From: Variovorax sp. UMC13
GTDB taxonomy: Bacteria; Pseudomonadota; Gammaproteobacteria; Burkholderiales; Burkholderiaceae_C
DNA: 64,000 bases
Assembly: GCF_014170375.1 (NCBI RefSeq)
Contig: NZ_LZZW01000042.1
Location: 1-64,000 of the forward strand
Direction of reading: 5' to 3'
Shown here: positions 15,285 to 23,066 of the stretch, piece by piece
How positions within the stretch are numbered: the stretch's first letter is position 1
Layout of the letters: every line of letters begins with the position of its first letter
Made by a program: the position numbers and the translations under genes
Notes under the pieces: generated by a model
Database searches by the model: none
Told to the model about the DNA's origin: nothing
Seen by the model: only the letters and a program-made list of their open reading frames with translations

Positions 15285-18040
15285 CACGCTTCGCTGCCCG
15301 CGGCCATGCGCTGGCTGGCGATCTGCTGCAGGTCTTCGACGATCTGCTTCTGCGACAGGATGCTCAGGTCGATCACCTCGCGCGCCTGCGCCACGTAGTA
15401 GGCCAGCTGCTCGTCGCTGCGCGTGAGCGACTTGCCCAGCGCGGCCTCGATGCGCTGCAGCTGGGCGCCAAGCTTGTCGTTCGATTCGGAGAACAGCTGC
15501 ACCGCGAAGCCGAAGGCCTCGCCCAGGCTCGCGACCTCGACCGCGCTGCCGGTGATCTGCGCCGCCACCTCGGCCATCTTGCCGGCCTCGGTGCCGACCT
15601 GGTCGGTGAAGCGCGCACCCACGCGCTCGAGCAGCTCGGCCGAGGTCGACACCAGCGCATCGATGGCGCCGCGCTGTTCGGTGGACGCATGGTTGACCGC
15701 CTGGAGCAGGGTCTCGAGCGTGCCCAGGATGCGGCTGCGTTCCTCGAGCATGCTGTTGTCGCGCGCCATGCCCTCGCTGAGCTTCTGGCGCAGCTCGGTC
15801 ATCACCTCGGCCGCGGCGCGCGGGGCCTCGGAGGCCAGCTGCACCAGCTGGCCGATCTCGGCGATGGTGCTCTTCGTATGGGCTTCGGTCTGGGCCGAGA
15901 TCTCGGTGGCGGTCCGCGCCAGCGTGTCGCAGATCGCCTGCTGCTGGGCCTCGCTGCGCTCGCCGGTCTGGTCCCATTGCGCCTGCAGCGAGGCGGCCAT
16001 CGCTTCCAGCGCGCCGGTCCAGGCCGTGAGGCGCTGCTGGTCGCTGGCGGCGAGGCCGGCCTGCAGCTCGGTGTGGGCCGTGTCGACCGTGCGCAGCAGC
16101 GAGGCCGCATGCTGTTCGAAGGCGGCCGATGCCGCGGTCAATGCGCGCGGTGCTTCGGACGCGGCCTGCAGCAGCTGGCCGATCTCGGCGAGCGTGTTCC
16201 TTGCCTGCGCTTCGGTCTGCGTGGAGATCTCGGTGGCGGTCTGCACCAGCGTGTCGCAGATGGCCTGCTGCTGGCGCGCGCTGCGTTCGCCGGTCTGCTG
16301 CCACTGCTGGTCCAGCGATGCGGCCATGGTGTGCAGCGAAGCGGTCCAGGCGGCGAGCCGCTGTTCGTCGCTGGCGGCCAGGCCGGCCTGCAGTTCGGTG
16401 TGGGCCGTGTCGACCGTGCGCAGCAGCGAGGCCGCGTGCTGCTCGAAGGCGGCCGAGGCGGCGGTCAGCGCGCGTGGCGCTTCGGCGCTGGCCTGCATCA
16501 GCTGGCCGATCTCTGCGAGCGTGTTCTTCGCCTGCGCTTCGGTCTGGGCGGAGATCTCGGTCGCGGTCTTCACCAACGTGTCGCAGATGGCCTGCTGCTG
16601 GCGTTCGCTGCGTTCGCCGGCCTGCAGCCACTGCTGCTGCAGCGCGGCGGCCATGGCTTCCAGCGAAGCGGTCCAGGCGGCGAGCCGCTGCTGGTCGCCG
16701 GCGGCCAGGCCGGCCTGCAGTTCGGCATGGGTGCTGTCGACGCTGCGCAGCAGCGCGGCCGCGTGCTGCTCGAAGGTGGCCGAGGCGGCGGCCAGCGCGC
16801 GCTGCGTGTCGCCCGACAGGCCCTGGCTCACGCGCTCGTGCTGCGCCAGCGCGCCCTCCCAATGCGCGGACAGGCCGCCGACCGTGTGTTCGAGGCGGGT
16901 CGAGACGCCGTCCACCAGCGCCGCCGAGCGCTGCTCGAAGGTCTCGGTGAAGCGGCCCAGCGTGTCGCGCAGGTCCTGCGCCAGCGCCGCGCTGCTCTGT
17001 TGGTGGCCGGCGAGCGCGGCCTGCCAGAGGCCGGCGACGGTGGTGGTGCCGGTCTCGAGCCGGCGCGTGAGGCCGTCGAGCTGCTGCTGCATGCTGTGGC
17101 CGACGGTGTCGTGCAGGGCGGCCGTCTCGCGCGCGATGCCGGCCATCGTGGCCTCGACCACGGGCTGGATGGCTGCGCTCGCCAGCCGGGCGCTGTCGGT
17201 CATGCTCTCCTTGAGCGAGCGGTCGACCGAGGCGGCCAGGCCGGCGTAGGCGGCTTCGGTCTTGGCATGGAAGTGCTGCTGGTTGTCGATCAGCCCGTCG
17301 TTGAGCGCCTGGGCCTGGCGTTCCATCGCGCCCATCATGGCCTGCAGCCGGTCGACCAGCACCGGCAGCGCCTGGCCCTGGGCCTGCAGCAGCCGGAAGG
17401 ATTCGTCGCGCTGGTGCGCAAGCGAGAAGGGGCGCAGCACGGTCGCGATGCGGGTGTCGAGCAGCTGCGCGGCCTGCAGCCGGTCGCGCCGGCACAGCGC
17501 CGAGATCAGGCCCAGCATGGCCGAGGCGGCCACGCCGGCCAGCGAGGTGCCGAAGGCCAGGCCCAGGCCCTTGACCGGGGCCGACAGCGAGGCGCGGATG
17601 GCCTGCAGGTCGGTCGCGCTCTCGAGCGCCGAGCCGGTGCCGTTGAGCGTGACCATCATGCCCAGGAAGGTGCCCAGCATGCCCAGCAGCACCAGCAGGC
17701 CCGCGAGGTAGGGCGTGAGCGCCGGGCCGGGCAGGCCGATGCGCTCGCCTTCGACGCGCAGGCGCACCGCGTTGCGCAGCGAGGGGTGCAGCGGCTCGAG
17801 CCAGGCGGTCAGGCTGGCCGGGGCCGCCGGCAGGTCGGCCACGGCCTGCGCCAGCGTGCCGGTGGCCTGCCGGTAGCGGCGCAGTTCCAGCGCGCCCATC
17901 ACGTAGAAGGCGGCGATCAGCAGCGAGATCAGCAGCGCCAGCGGGTTGGTGCCGATGTAGCCCAGGCCGACCCAGCAGACGGCGGCCAGGCCCACGAAGA
18001 AAGCGGCGTATTTGGAGAGATCGGGAAGGGATCGGGTCAT
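15284..18040 (-). CDS. DUF802 protein: MotA/TolQ-like membrane domain with ~730-residue coiled-coil tail
   Basis: A 918-residue inner-membrane protein. Helices lie at about 11-30, 34-51, 111-133 and 160-182. The third helix and following loop (LLGMLGTFLGMMVTLNG, then VKGLGLAFGTSLAGVAASAM) match the TolQ/ExbB/MotA signature. Everything after residue 190 is helical, Ala/Gln/Glu-rich coiled coil, including three near-identical 109-residue repeats (about residues 408-736). This is the plan of ZorA of the Zorya anti-phage systems: a proton channel subunit with a long intracellular tail. It is preceded by the DUF3348 gene (8 bases) and overlaps the OmpA-like gene. No flagellar, Tol or Exb gene is nearby, so it is not one of those classical systems. 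Confidence 0.9.
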   Translation of the reverse strand: MTRSLPDLSKYAAFFVGLAAVCWVGLGYIGTNPLALLISLLIAAFYVMGALELRRYRQATGTLAQAVADLPAAPASLTAWLEPLHPSLRNAVRLRVEGERIGLPGPALTPYLAGLLVLLGMLGTFLGMMVTLNGTGSALESATDLQAIRASLSAPVKGLGLAFGTSLAGVAASAMLGLISALCRRDRLQAAQLLDTRIATVLRPFSLAHQRDESFRLLQAQGQALPVLVDRLQAMMGAMERQAQALNDGLIDNQQHFHAKTEAAYAGLAASVDRSLKESMTDSARLASAAIQPVVEATMAGIARETAALHDTVGHSMQQQLDGLTRRLETGTTTVAGLWQAALAGHQQSSAALAQDLRDTLGRFTETFEQRSAALVDGVSTRLEHTVGGLSAHWEGALAQHERVSQGLSGDTQRALAAASATFEQHAAALLRSVDSTHAELQAGLAAGDQQRLAAWTASLEAMAAALQQQWLQAGERSERQQQAICDTLVKTATEISAQTEAQAKNTLAEIGQLMQASAEAPRALTAASAAFEQHAASLLRTVDTAHTELQAGLAASDEQRLAAWTASLHTMAASLDQQWQQTGERSARQQQAICDTLVQTATEISTQTEAQARNTLAEIGQLLQAASEAPRALTAASAAFEQHAASLLRTVDTAHTELQAGLAASDQQRLTAWTGALEAMAASLQAQWDQTGERSEAQQQAICDTLARTATEISAQTEAHTKSTIAEIGQLVQLASEAPRAAAEVMTELRQKLSEGMARDNSMLEERSRILGTLETLLQAVNHASTEQRGAIDALVSTSAELLERVGARFTDQVGTEAGKMAEVAAQITGSAVEVASLGEAFGFAVQLFSESNDKLGAQLQRIEAALGKSLTRSDEQLAYYVAQAREVIDLSILSQKQIVEDLQQIASQRMAAGSEA
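15830..16816 (-). repeat. three tandem 327-bp in-frame repeats in the DUF802 gene
   Basis: Three consecutive copies of a 327-base (109-codon) unit lie in the tail-coding part of the DUF802 gene. Each encodes FEQHAASLLRTVDTAHTELQ, then a segment with RLAAWTASLEAMAA, a block GERSERQQQAICDTL and TATEISAQTEAQAKNTLAEI. The copy spacing is visible from the recurring minus-strand codons for IGQL near 15850, 16175 and 16502. The copies are highly similar at DNA level, implying recent duplication or gene conversion and a tail length that can change by whole units. Confidence 0.9.
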
Positions 18041-18048
18041 GTGGTCTG

Positions 18049-18807
18049 TCAGCGGGCGCGAAGGGCTTCGAGCAGCCCCTCGACCGGTTGCAATCGGATG
18101 TCCAGCTCGGCCAGCAGCACGGCGTGCATGTCCTTGCCGAACACGTCCAGCCAGTGGGCGGCGGGAAGGCGGAGTTGGTCGTAGTCGTGGTGTTCGTCGG
18201 GCGCGTCGTCCTGCAGCGCGCGTTCGGCGCGCTCGGCCTGGGCCGCCTGCGCGGCCACTTGTGCCTGGTGGGCCTTCTGCAGCCGCTCGAAGTGCTTGCC
18301 CAGCAGCGTGGGCACGGTCGCGAGCAGGCTGTGTTCCTTCGGGCCCAGCACCTGTTCCATCACCACGTCGAGGGCCGCGAGCTGGGCCATGGCCGGCGAC
18401 CTGGCGGCCAGCCGGGTGCGCACATGGGCGCGCAGCGGCGCGATGCGCGTCTCCATCGCCTGTTGCCGGGCGAGGTAGCGCCGGCGGTGGGGCGTGAAGT
18501 CGGCGGTGGTGTCCATGGCGGCGTCGGCGTGGGGAAAGGCGTTCTTGTCGGCAATGGCCAGCACCAGCGCCGTCCGCACGCGTGCGAACTCCGCTTCCTC
18601 CGCGCTGCCGGTGGACGCGCGCGCGCTCGATGGCGCCGGGGCCGGACTCCCGTTCATCACGGTGGACAGCGAGATGTCGTCGGTCCAGCCGAACCATTGG
18701 CTCAATCGGTCCGAGAAGGACCGCTTGGCGTCGGGAACGTCGATGTCCGTCAGTCGAGCGAGCAAGCGAACGAGCGCCGAGCCGGTGAAACTTGTGCGCT
18801 GTGACAC
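18049..18807 (-). CDS. DUF3348-family protein, first gene of motor-like operon
   Basis: A soluble protein of about 252 residues assigned to DUF3348 by the N-terminal pattern TGSALVRLLARLTDID, a central HRRRYLARQQAMETRI, and the C-terminal DMHAVLLAELDIRLQPVEGL. It is helical with a charged stretch in the middle. The GTG at 18807 is preferred over GTG at 18813 because the Shine-Dalgarno GGAGG then sits about eight bases upstream. It is the promoter-proximal gene of the DUF3348-DUF802-OmpA-DUF2894 operon. No catalytic motif is visible; it may cap or regulate the intracellular tail of the DUF802 protein. Confidence 0.82.
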   Translation of the reverse strand: MSQRTSFTGSALVRLLARLTDIDVPDAKRSFSDRLSQWFGWTDDISLSTVMNGSPAPAPSSARASTGSAEEAEFARVRTALVLAIADKNAFPHADAAMDTTADFTPHRRRYLARQQAMETRIAPLRAHVRTRLAARSPAMAQLAALDVVMEQVLGPKEHSLLATVPTLLGKHFERLQKAHQAQVAAQAAQAERAERALQDDAPDEHHDYDQLRLPAAHWLDVFGKDMHAVLLAELDIRLQPVEGLLEALRAR

Positions 18808-18860
18808 GTGCACCCCCTCCCGCCGATCGAAAAACCTGGCAGTCTACACTGAGCGCTCAC

Positions 18861-19280
18861 TCACGTCGTGGCGGCGCGACCCCCGATGGCACCGGCCTCG
18901 GCCGCGCGCAGGATGCGGCGGAAGCTCGGGCATTCCATGTGGCTGGGCGCGCGGCAAGCCGCGGCGTGCCGCAGGCCGTCGCGCATGGCGCCAAGCCGGC
19001 GGATGGTGCGGTCGAGTTCCTGCGCCTTGTCGCGCAGCAGCTGGCGGTCGATCCGGGGCTGGCCGTCGGGCGCGAACATCCGGGCGATCGCATCGAGCGA
19101 GAAGCCGGCCGCGCGGCCGAGCGCGATTAGCGCCAGCCGCTCGACCACATCGGCATCGAACAGCCGCCGCAGGCCCTGGCGGCCCACCGAGGCGATCAGC
19201 CCCTTGCTCTCGTAGAAACGCAAGGTGGAGGCGGGCAGACCGGAGCGCCGCGCGACCTCGCCGATGTCCAGTGCATTCAT
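18861..19280 (-). CDS. MerR-family transcriptional regulator
   Basis: A 139-residue MerR regulator with the family HTH and recognition helix (IGEVARRSGLPASTLRFYE) and a dimerisation helix followed by a short effector end containing CRAPSHMECPSF. The two cysteines (spacing unlike the SoxR CX2CXCX5C motif) might sense a thiol-reactive ligand or metal, but no known sensor motif is complete. It is divergent from a methyltransferase gene, and the shared intergenic region carries a typical MerR operator, so autoregulation plus control of the methyltransferase is the likely arrangement. Confidence 0.9.
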   Translation of the reverse strand: MNALDIGEVARRSGLPASTLRFYESKGLIASVGRQGLRRLFDADVVERLALIALGRAAGFSLDAIARMFAPDGQPRIDRQLLRDKAQELDRTIRRLGAMRDGLRHAAACRAPSHMECPSFRRILRAAEAGAIGGRAATT

Positions 19281-19283
19281 CTC

Positions 19284-19314
19284 TTGACCTCAAGTCGACT
19301 TGAAGTTGCAAAGT
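19284..19314 (+). promoter_or_regulatory. MerR-type promoter with 19-bp spacer and dyad operator
   Basis: A -35 element TTGACC (19284-19289) and a -10-like CAAAGT (19309-19314) are separated by 19 bases, the over-long spacing that MerR proteins correct by untwisting DNA. The spacer holds a near-perfect dyad CTCAAGT-CG-ACTTGAAG centred at 19296-19297, closely similar to the SoxR-class operator core. It reads toward the methyltransferase gene at 19346. Confidence 0.75.
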
Positions 19315-19345
19315 CTAGCCTTCGACAGATCCAAAGGAGTGCGAC

Positions 19346-20188
19346 ATGAAGACATCACCCACCGGGAGCGTGCAGGCCGCGCTATGGAACGGCCGCGCCG
19401 GCCGTGCCTGGGTCGAGGGCCAGGCCATGCTCGACCGGATGTTCGCCCCCTTCGAAGCGATGCTCGTCGACGCCGCGGCCGCCGTGGCGGCGCAGGCCGT
19501 GCTCGACGTGGGCTGCGGCACCGGCGCCACCACGCATGCGATCGCGCGCCGGCTGGGCCCGTCCGCGCATTGCACGGGCGTCGACATCTCCCAACCGATG
19601 GTCGCCGCGGCGCGCCTGCGGGCCGGGCCGGGCGCGCGCACCGACTTCCTCTGCGGCGATGCCCAGACCCAGGCCTTCGCGCCGGCCCGCTTCGACCTGC
19701 TGGTCTCGCGCTTCGGCGTGATGTTCTTCGACGACCCGGTCGCGGCCTTCATGAACCTGCGCCGGGCCGCGCGACCCGGCGCCGAACTGCGCCTGATCGC
19801 CTGGCGCTCGGCCGAGCAGAACCCCTTCATGACCACCGCCGAGCGCGCGGCCGCGCCGCTGCTGCCGGCCCTGCCGCCGCGCCAACCGGATGCGCCGGGC
19901 CAGTTCGCCTTTGCCGAGCGCGATCGCGTGGAGGCGATCCTGCGCGGCAGCGGATGGGGCGGGATCGCGATCGAGCCGATCGACGTCGGCTGCAGCCTGC
20001 CGGAGGCCGATCTGGTGCGCTACTTCACCGGCCTGGGGCCGCTGGGGCTGGTGCTCGAGGATGCCGACGAAGCGACCCGCACGCGCCTGGTCGACACGGT
20101 GCGCCAGGCCTTCGATCCCTTCGTGCGGGGCGACGAGGTGCGCTACGACGCCGCCTGCTGGTGGATCACGGCACGCTCAGTGGAATGA
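19346..20188 (+). CDS. class I SAM-dependent methyltransferase
   Basis: A 280-residue Rossmann-fold methyltransferase: motif I VLDVGCGTGATTHAIA, acidic motif II TGVDISQPM and motif IV-like FDLLVSRFGVMFFDDPVAAF. These features place it among UbiE/Coq5-like or small-molecule methyltransferases (the motif SRFGVMFF is common in the arsenite/UbiE-like group), but the substrate is not clear. A strong Shine-Dalgarno AAAGGAG lies seven to eight bases before the ATG. Its promoter carries a MerR operator, so it is probably induced by the ligand of the divergent MerR regulator. It ends with a 12-base convergent overlap with the next gene. Confidence 0.9.
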   Translation: MKTSPTGSVQAALWNGRAGRAWVEGQAMLDRMFAPFEAMLVDAAAAVAAQAVLDVGCGTGATTHAIARRLGPSAHCTGVDISQPMVAAARLRAGPGARTDFLCGDAQTQAFAPARFDLLVSRFGVMFFDDPVAAFMNLRRAARPGAELRLIAWRSAEQNPFMTTAERAAAPLLPALPPRQPDAPGQFAFAERDRVEAILRGSGWGGIAIEPIDVGCSLPEADLVRYFTGLGPLGLVLEDADEATRTRLVDTVRQAFDPFVRGDEVRYDAACWWITARSVE

Positions 20189-20419
20189 GGCGACGAGTTT
20201 CCAGGCGATGGCCACCAGCAGCCCACAGCTGGCGAAGCCGATGGCGCTGATGCCGTGGGCATCGTCCAGCCCCTCGGCCGAGCGCAGCCGGCGGGGATAG
20301 CGGCCCCAGGTGACCAGCTTCAGGATGGCCCAGCCGGGCCAGTAGAAGACGAAGCCGAAGGCCACGGTGGCGAACAGGCGGGCCAGGAGCGCGAGCAGTG
20401 TGTCCATGATCGGCGCCAT
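20177..20419 (-). CDS. small membrane protein
   Basis: An 80-residue protein with two hydrophobic segments: one near the N-terminus (LLALLARLFATVAFGFVFYW) and one near the C-terminus (ISAIGFASCGLLVAIAWKLV), joined by a basic loop WGRYPRRLRS. It has no recognised family motif. Two Met codons (20419 and 20407) could start translation; the second places the membrane segment at the very N-terminus. It converges with the methyltransferase gene and is followed upstream by an HxlR regulator. Function unknown. Confidence 0.65.
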   Translation of the reverse strand: MAPIMDTLLALLARLFATVAFGFVFYWPGWAILKLVTWGRYPRRLRSAEGLDDAHGISAIGFASCGLLVAIAWKLVASFH

Positions 20420-20451
20420 TGCAGCACCGGCCGGGGCTTCTGGCAAGCGAC

Positions 20452-20895
20452 CTACTTGCCCACCACCTGCACGTCATCGAACTGCAGCGGGCGCCCGTCG
20501 GCGCTCTCGACCCCGAGCCGCGCGACCGGCTGGCCGCTCTCGCGGTCGACCAGGCGCGAGCGGCGCTCGCCGCGCGCGAACAGTTGGCCTTCGCCCCATT
20601 GCCGCAGCCCGACGATCACCGGGAACAGCGCCTGGCCCCGGGGCGTCAGCACGTACTGCTGGTAGGCCGAGCCGTCCGCCGCGGGCTGGCTCTCGAGGAT
20701 GCCCTCCTGCACCAGCGCCTTGAGCCGGCTCGCGAGGATGTTGCGGGCAGCGCCCAGGCTGGCCTGGAAGTCGCTGAAGCGGCTTACGCCGTCGAAGGCG
20801 TCGCGCACGATCAGCAGCGACCAGCGGTCGCCGACCAGGTCCAGCGCGCGGGCGACCGGGCAGGTCGCGGTGTTCATTCGTTTGCGTTCGGCCAT
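20452..20895 (-). CDS. HxlR-family transcriptional regulator
   Basis: A 147-residue winged-helix regulator of the HxlR type, recognised by CPVARALDLVGDRWSLLIVR at the N-terminus and RFSDFQASLGAARNILASRL in the recognition region. The conserved N-terminal cysteine (in TATCPVARAL) is a possible redox switch, as in other HxlR members. The ATG at 20895 gives the normal short N-terminus; longer upstream starts are less likely. It is divergent from an MFS exporter, the standard layout for an efflux pump and its repressor. Confidence 0.9.
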   Translation of the reverse strand: MAERKRMNTATCPVARALDLVGDRWSLLIVRDAFDGVSRFSDFQASLGAARNILASRLKALVQEGILESQPAADGSAYQQYVLTPRGQALFPVIVGLRQWGEGQLFARGERRSRLVDRESGQPVARLGVESADGRPLQFDDVQVVGK

Positions 20896-20973
20896 GTCGA
20901 GGTTTTTCCAAAACAGCGCCGCCGCCTGGCCGCGCACTGGTTGCATTTTAAAACTCATAAGCTATGCTTCAGT

Positions 20974-20992
20974 TGGTTTAAAAACGAAACCA
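20974..20992. promoter_or_regulatory. candidate HxlR operator
   Basis: An inverted repeat TGGTTT (20974-20979) and AAACCA (20987-20992) separated by seven bases lies in the AT-rich gap between the divergent HxlR and MFS genes, ending nine bases before the MFS ATG. Its position over the start region of the exporter would suit repression by HxlR. There is no independent evidence for binding. Confidence 0.5.
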
Positions 20993-21001
20993 GTTAAATC
21001 G

Positions 21002-22219
21002 ATGTCTTTGCCTCTCTCTCCCAATGACGCTCGGCCCCTGCCGCGCAGCCTGGTCGCGCTGTTCGCCGGCACCAGCGGCGCCAGCGTGGCCAACGTGTAT
21101 TTCGCCCAGCCGCTGCTCGACACGCTGGCCTCGGACTTCGGCCTGTCGCAGGCTGCCGTCGGCGGTGTCGTGACGGCCACCCAGGCCGGCTCGGTGCTGG
21201 CCCTGCTGCTGCTGGTGCCGCTGGGCGACCAGCACGATCGGCGCCGGCTGGCGCGCGCGCAGCTCATGGCGCTGGTGCTGGCCCTGGTCGGCGTGGCGGC
21301 CGCGCGCGGCGGCATCGCGCTGATGGCCGGCATGCTCTGCGTCGGCCTGCTGGGCACGGCCATGACGCAGGGGATGATCGCCTACGCGGCCAGCAGCGCG
21401 GCGGCGCACGAGCGCGGGCGCGTTGTGGGCGCCGCGCAGTCCGGCGTGGTGATCGGGCTGCTGCTGGCGCGGGTCTGGTCGGGCGTCGTGGCCGACCTGG
21501 TCGGCTGGCGCGGCGTGTACCTGGGCTCGGCGGCCGTGATGGCGCTGCTGGGCACCTGCATCTGGCGCCGGCTTCCGGTCCAGGCGCCGGTGGTCGAACG
21601 CCTGCCCTACGGCCGGCTGCTGCGTTCCTCGCTGGACCTGCTGCGCACCGACCGCGTGCTGCAGCTGCGCGGCACCTTGGCCCTGCTGATGTTCGCGGCC
21701 TTCAGCATCTTCTGGAGCGCGCTGGCCCTGCCGCTCACGGCCGCGCCCTGGTCGCTGTCGCACGCGGCCGTGGGCGCCTTCGGCTTGCTGGGCGCAGTGG
21801 GCGCGGTGCTGGCCGGCCGGGCGGGCCGCTGGGCCGACCGGGGTTGGGCGCAGCGCACCAGCGGCGTGTCGCTGGCCCTGCTGCTGCTCGGCTGGCTGCC
21901 GCTGGCCCTGATGCAGCGCTCGCTCGGCTGGCTGGTGCTGGGCATCCTGCTGCTCGATGCGGCGTGCCAGGCGCTGCACGTGACCAACCAGGCCCTGATC
22001 CTCCAGCGGCCCGCTGCGGCGCACGGCCGGCTGATCGGCTGCTACATGCTGTTCTACGCGGTGGGCAGCGGCGCCGGCGCGATCGCCTCGACCGCGGTGT
22101 ATGCGCAGGCGGGCTGGTCCGGCGTGTGCGTGCTCGGCGCGGGCGTGAGCCTGCTGGCGCTGCTCGTCTGGGCCGTGAGCGCCAGGCCTCGCGCGGCGGG
22201 TCTGGCGTGCAGGGCCTAG
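21002..22219 (+). CDS. MFS transporter
   Basis: A 405-residue major-facilitator protein with twelve predicted membrane helices. The motif-A-like loop LGDQHDRRRLARAQ follows helix 2, and the protein begins with the drug-exporter-like stretch FAGTSGASVANVYFAQPLL. It belongs to the DHA-type or sugar/aromatic-efflux-like group; cargo is unknown. The ATG at 21002 follows a short AT-rich leader. Divergent HxlR control suggests efflux of a small reactive or aromatic compound. The gene overlaps the convergent SDR gene by four bases at the 3' end. Confidence 0.9.
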   Translation: MSLPLSPNDARPLPRSLVALFAGTSGASVANVYFAQPLLDTLASDFGLSQAAVGGVVTATQAGSVLALLLLVPLGDQHDRRRLARAQLMALVLALVGVAAARGGIALMAGMLCVGLLGTAMTQGMIAYAASSAAAHERGRVVGAAQSGVVIGLLLARVWSGVVADLVGWRGVYLGSAAVMALLGTCIWRRLPVQAPVVERLPYGRLLRSSLDLLRTDRVLQLRGTLALLMFAAFSIFWSALALPLTAAPWSLSHAAVGAFGLLGAVGAVLAGRAGRWADRGWAQRTSGVSLALLLLGWLPLALMQRSLGWLVLGILLLDAACQALHVTNQALILQRPAAAHGRLIGCYMLFYAVGSGAGAIASTAVYAQAGWSGVCVLGAGVSLLALLVWAVSARPRAAGLACRA

Positions 22220-22956
22220 AACACCAGCCCGCCCGCGACATCGAGGGTGGTGCCCGTGACCCAGGCCGCATCTTCCGACACCGCATACGAGACCGCGGCC
22301 GCGATGTCGCTGGGCTGCCCCACCCGGCCCAGTGGCGTCTTGCCCACCAGGTGCTCGGCCATGGCCGCGGCCGATTCGGCATTGCCTTCGGTCGCGACGA
22401 AGCCCGGCGCGATGCCGACCACGCGGATGCGGCGCGCGCCCAGTGCCGTGCCCAGCGTGCGGGTCAAGGTGTCGACCGCGCCCTTGGTGGCGGAATAAAC
22501 ATGCACCATCGGCTGCGGACTCGTGGCCACGCCCGAGCTGATGTTGACGATCACGCCGCCGGGCGGAAGCACGCGTGCGGCCGCCTGCGTCACGAGCAGC
22601 AGGCCGCGCACGTTGAGATTGAAGTGCATGTCGACGCTCTCTGCAGTGATCGAGTCCAGCGAGTCGACCTGGTAGACGCCCGCGTTGTTGACCAGGATGT
22701 CGAGCCGCCCGAAGCGCTGCACGGCCGCATCGACCAGCGGCTGGATGTCCTCGGGCCGGCTGAGGTCTGCCTGCACCGCGAAGGCCTGGCCGCCCGCGGC
22801 GGCGATGGCCTGGACCACGAGCTCGGCGTCTTCCGCACTGCGCGAATAGTTGACGACGACCGAGGCACCGTCGGCCGCCAGGCGCTTGGCGATGCCGGCG
22901 CCGATGCCTTTGGACGAACCGGTGACGAGGGCGACCTTGCCGGAGAGATTGCGCAT
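22216..22956 (-). CDS. SDR-family oxidoreductase
   Basis: A classical short-chain dehydrogenase/reductase of 246 residues. The cofactor motif is TGSSKGIGAGIAK, the NNAG motif is in ILVNNAGVYQ, and the catalytic Ser (IVNISSG) with YSATKGA (Tyr and Lys) is intact. NADP preference is suggested by the basic residue after the first beta-alpha-beta unit (NYSRS). It is divergent from a LysR gene that starts 111 bases away and probably regulates it. Substrate unknown; members often reduce ketones or oxidise alcohols. Confidence 0.93.
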   Translation of the reverse strand: MRNLSGKVALVTGSSKGIGAGIAKRLAADGASVVVNYSRSAEDAELVVQAIAAAGGQAFAVQADLSRPEDIQPLVDAAVQRFGRLDILVNNAGVYQVDSLDSITAESVDMHFNLNVRGLLLVTQAAARVLPPGGVIVNISSGVATSPQPMVHVYSATKGAVDTLTRTLGTALGARRIRVVGIAPGFVATEGNAESAAAMAEHLVGKTPLGRVGQPSDIAAAVSYAVSEDAAWVTGTTLDVAGGLVF

Positions 22957-23028
22957 GGGATGTCCTGAAGAGGGAAGAGGTGAAGAACGAACGGTAGTCC
23001 CGATGCAGCCCCGGATAAATGGCATGGC

Positions 23029-23057
23029 GCCGCATGCGGCATGAAGCTGCGCTTCAT
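23029..23057. promoter_or_regulatory. two palindromes in the SDR-LysR divergent region
   Basis: GCCGCATGCGGC (23029-23040) is a perfect 12-base palindrome, immediately followed by ATGAAGC-TGC-GCTTCAT (23041-23057), a perfect seven-base inverted repeat. The second one overlaps the likely -35/-10 spacer of the LysR gene and would suit autoregulation. LysR proteins typically bind a pair of such sites. Confidence 0.5.
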
Positions 23058-23066
23058 AATCCCCGC

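Noticed and set aside
14032..18807. Calling the DUF802 operon a Zorya anti-phage system
   Set aside because: No ZorC, ZorD or ZorE genes are adjacent, and DUF3348 and DUF2894 are not Zorya components. Only the motor architecture is shared.
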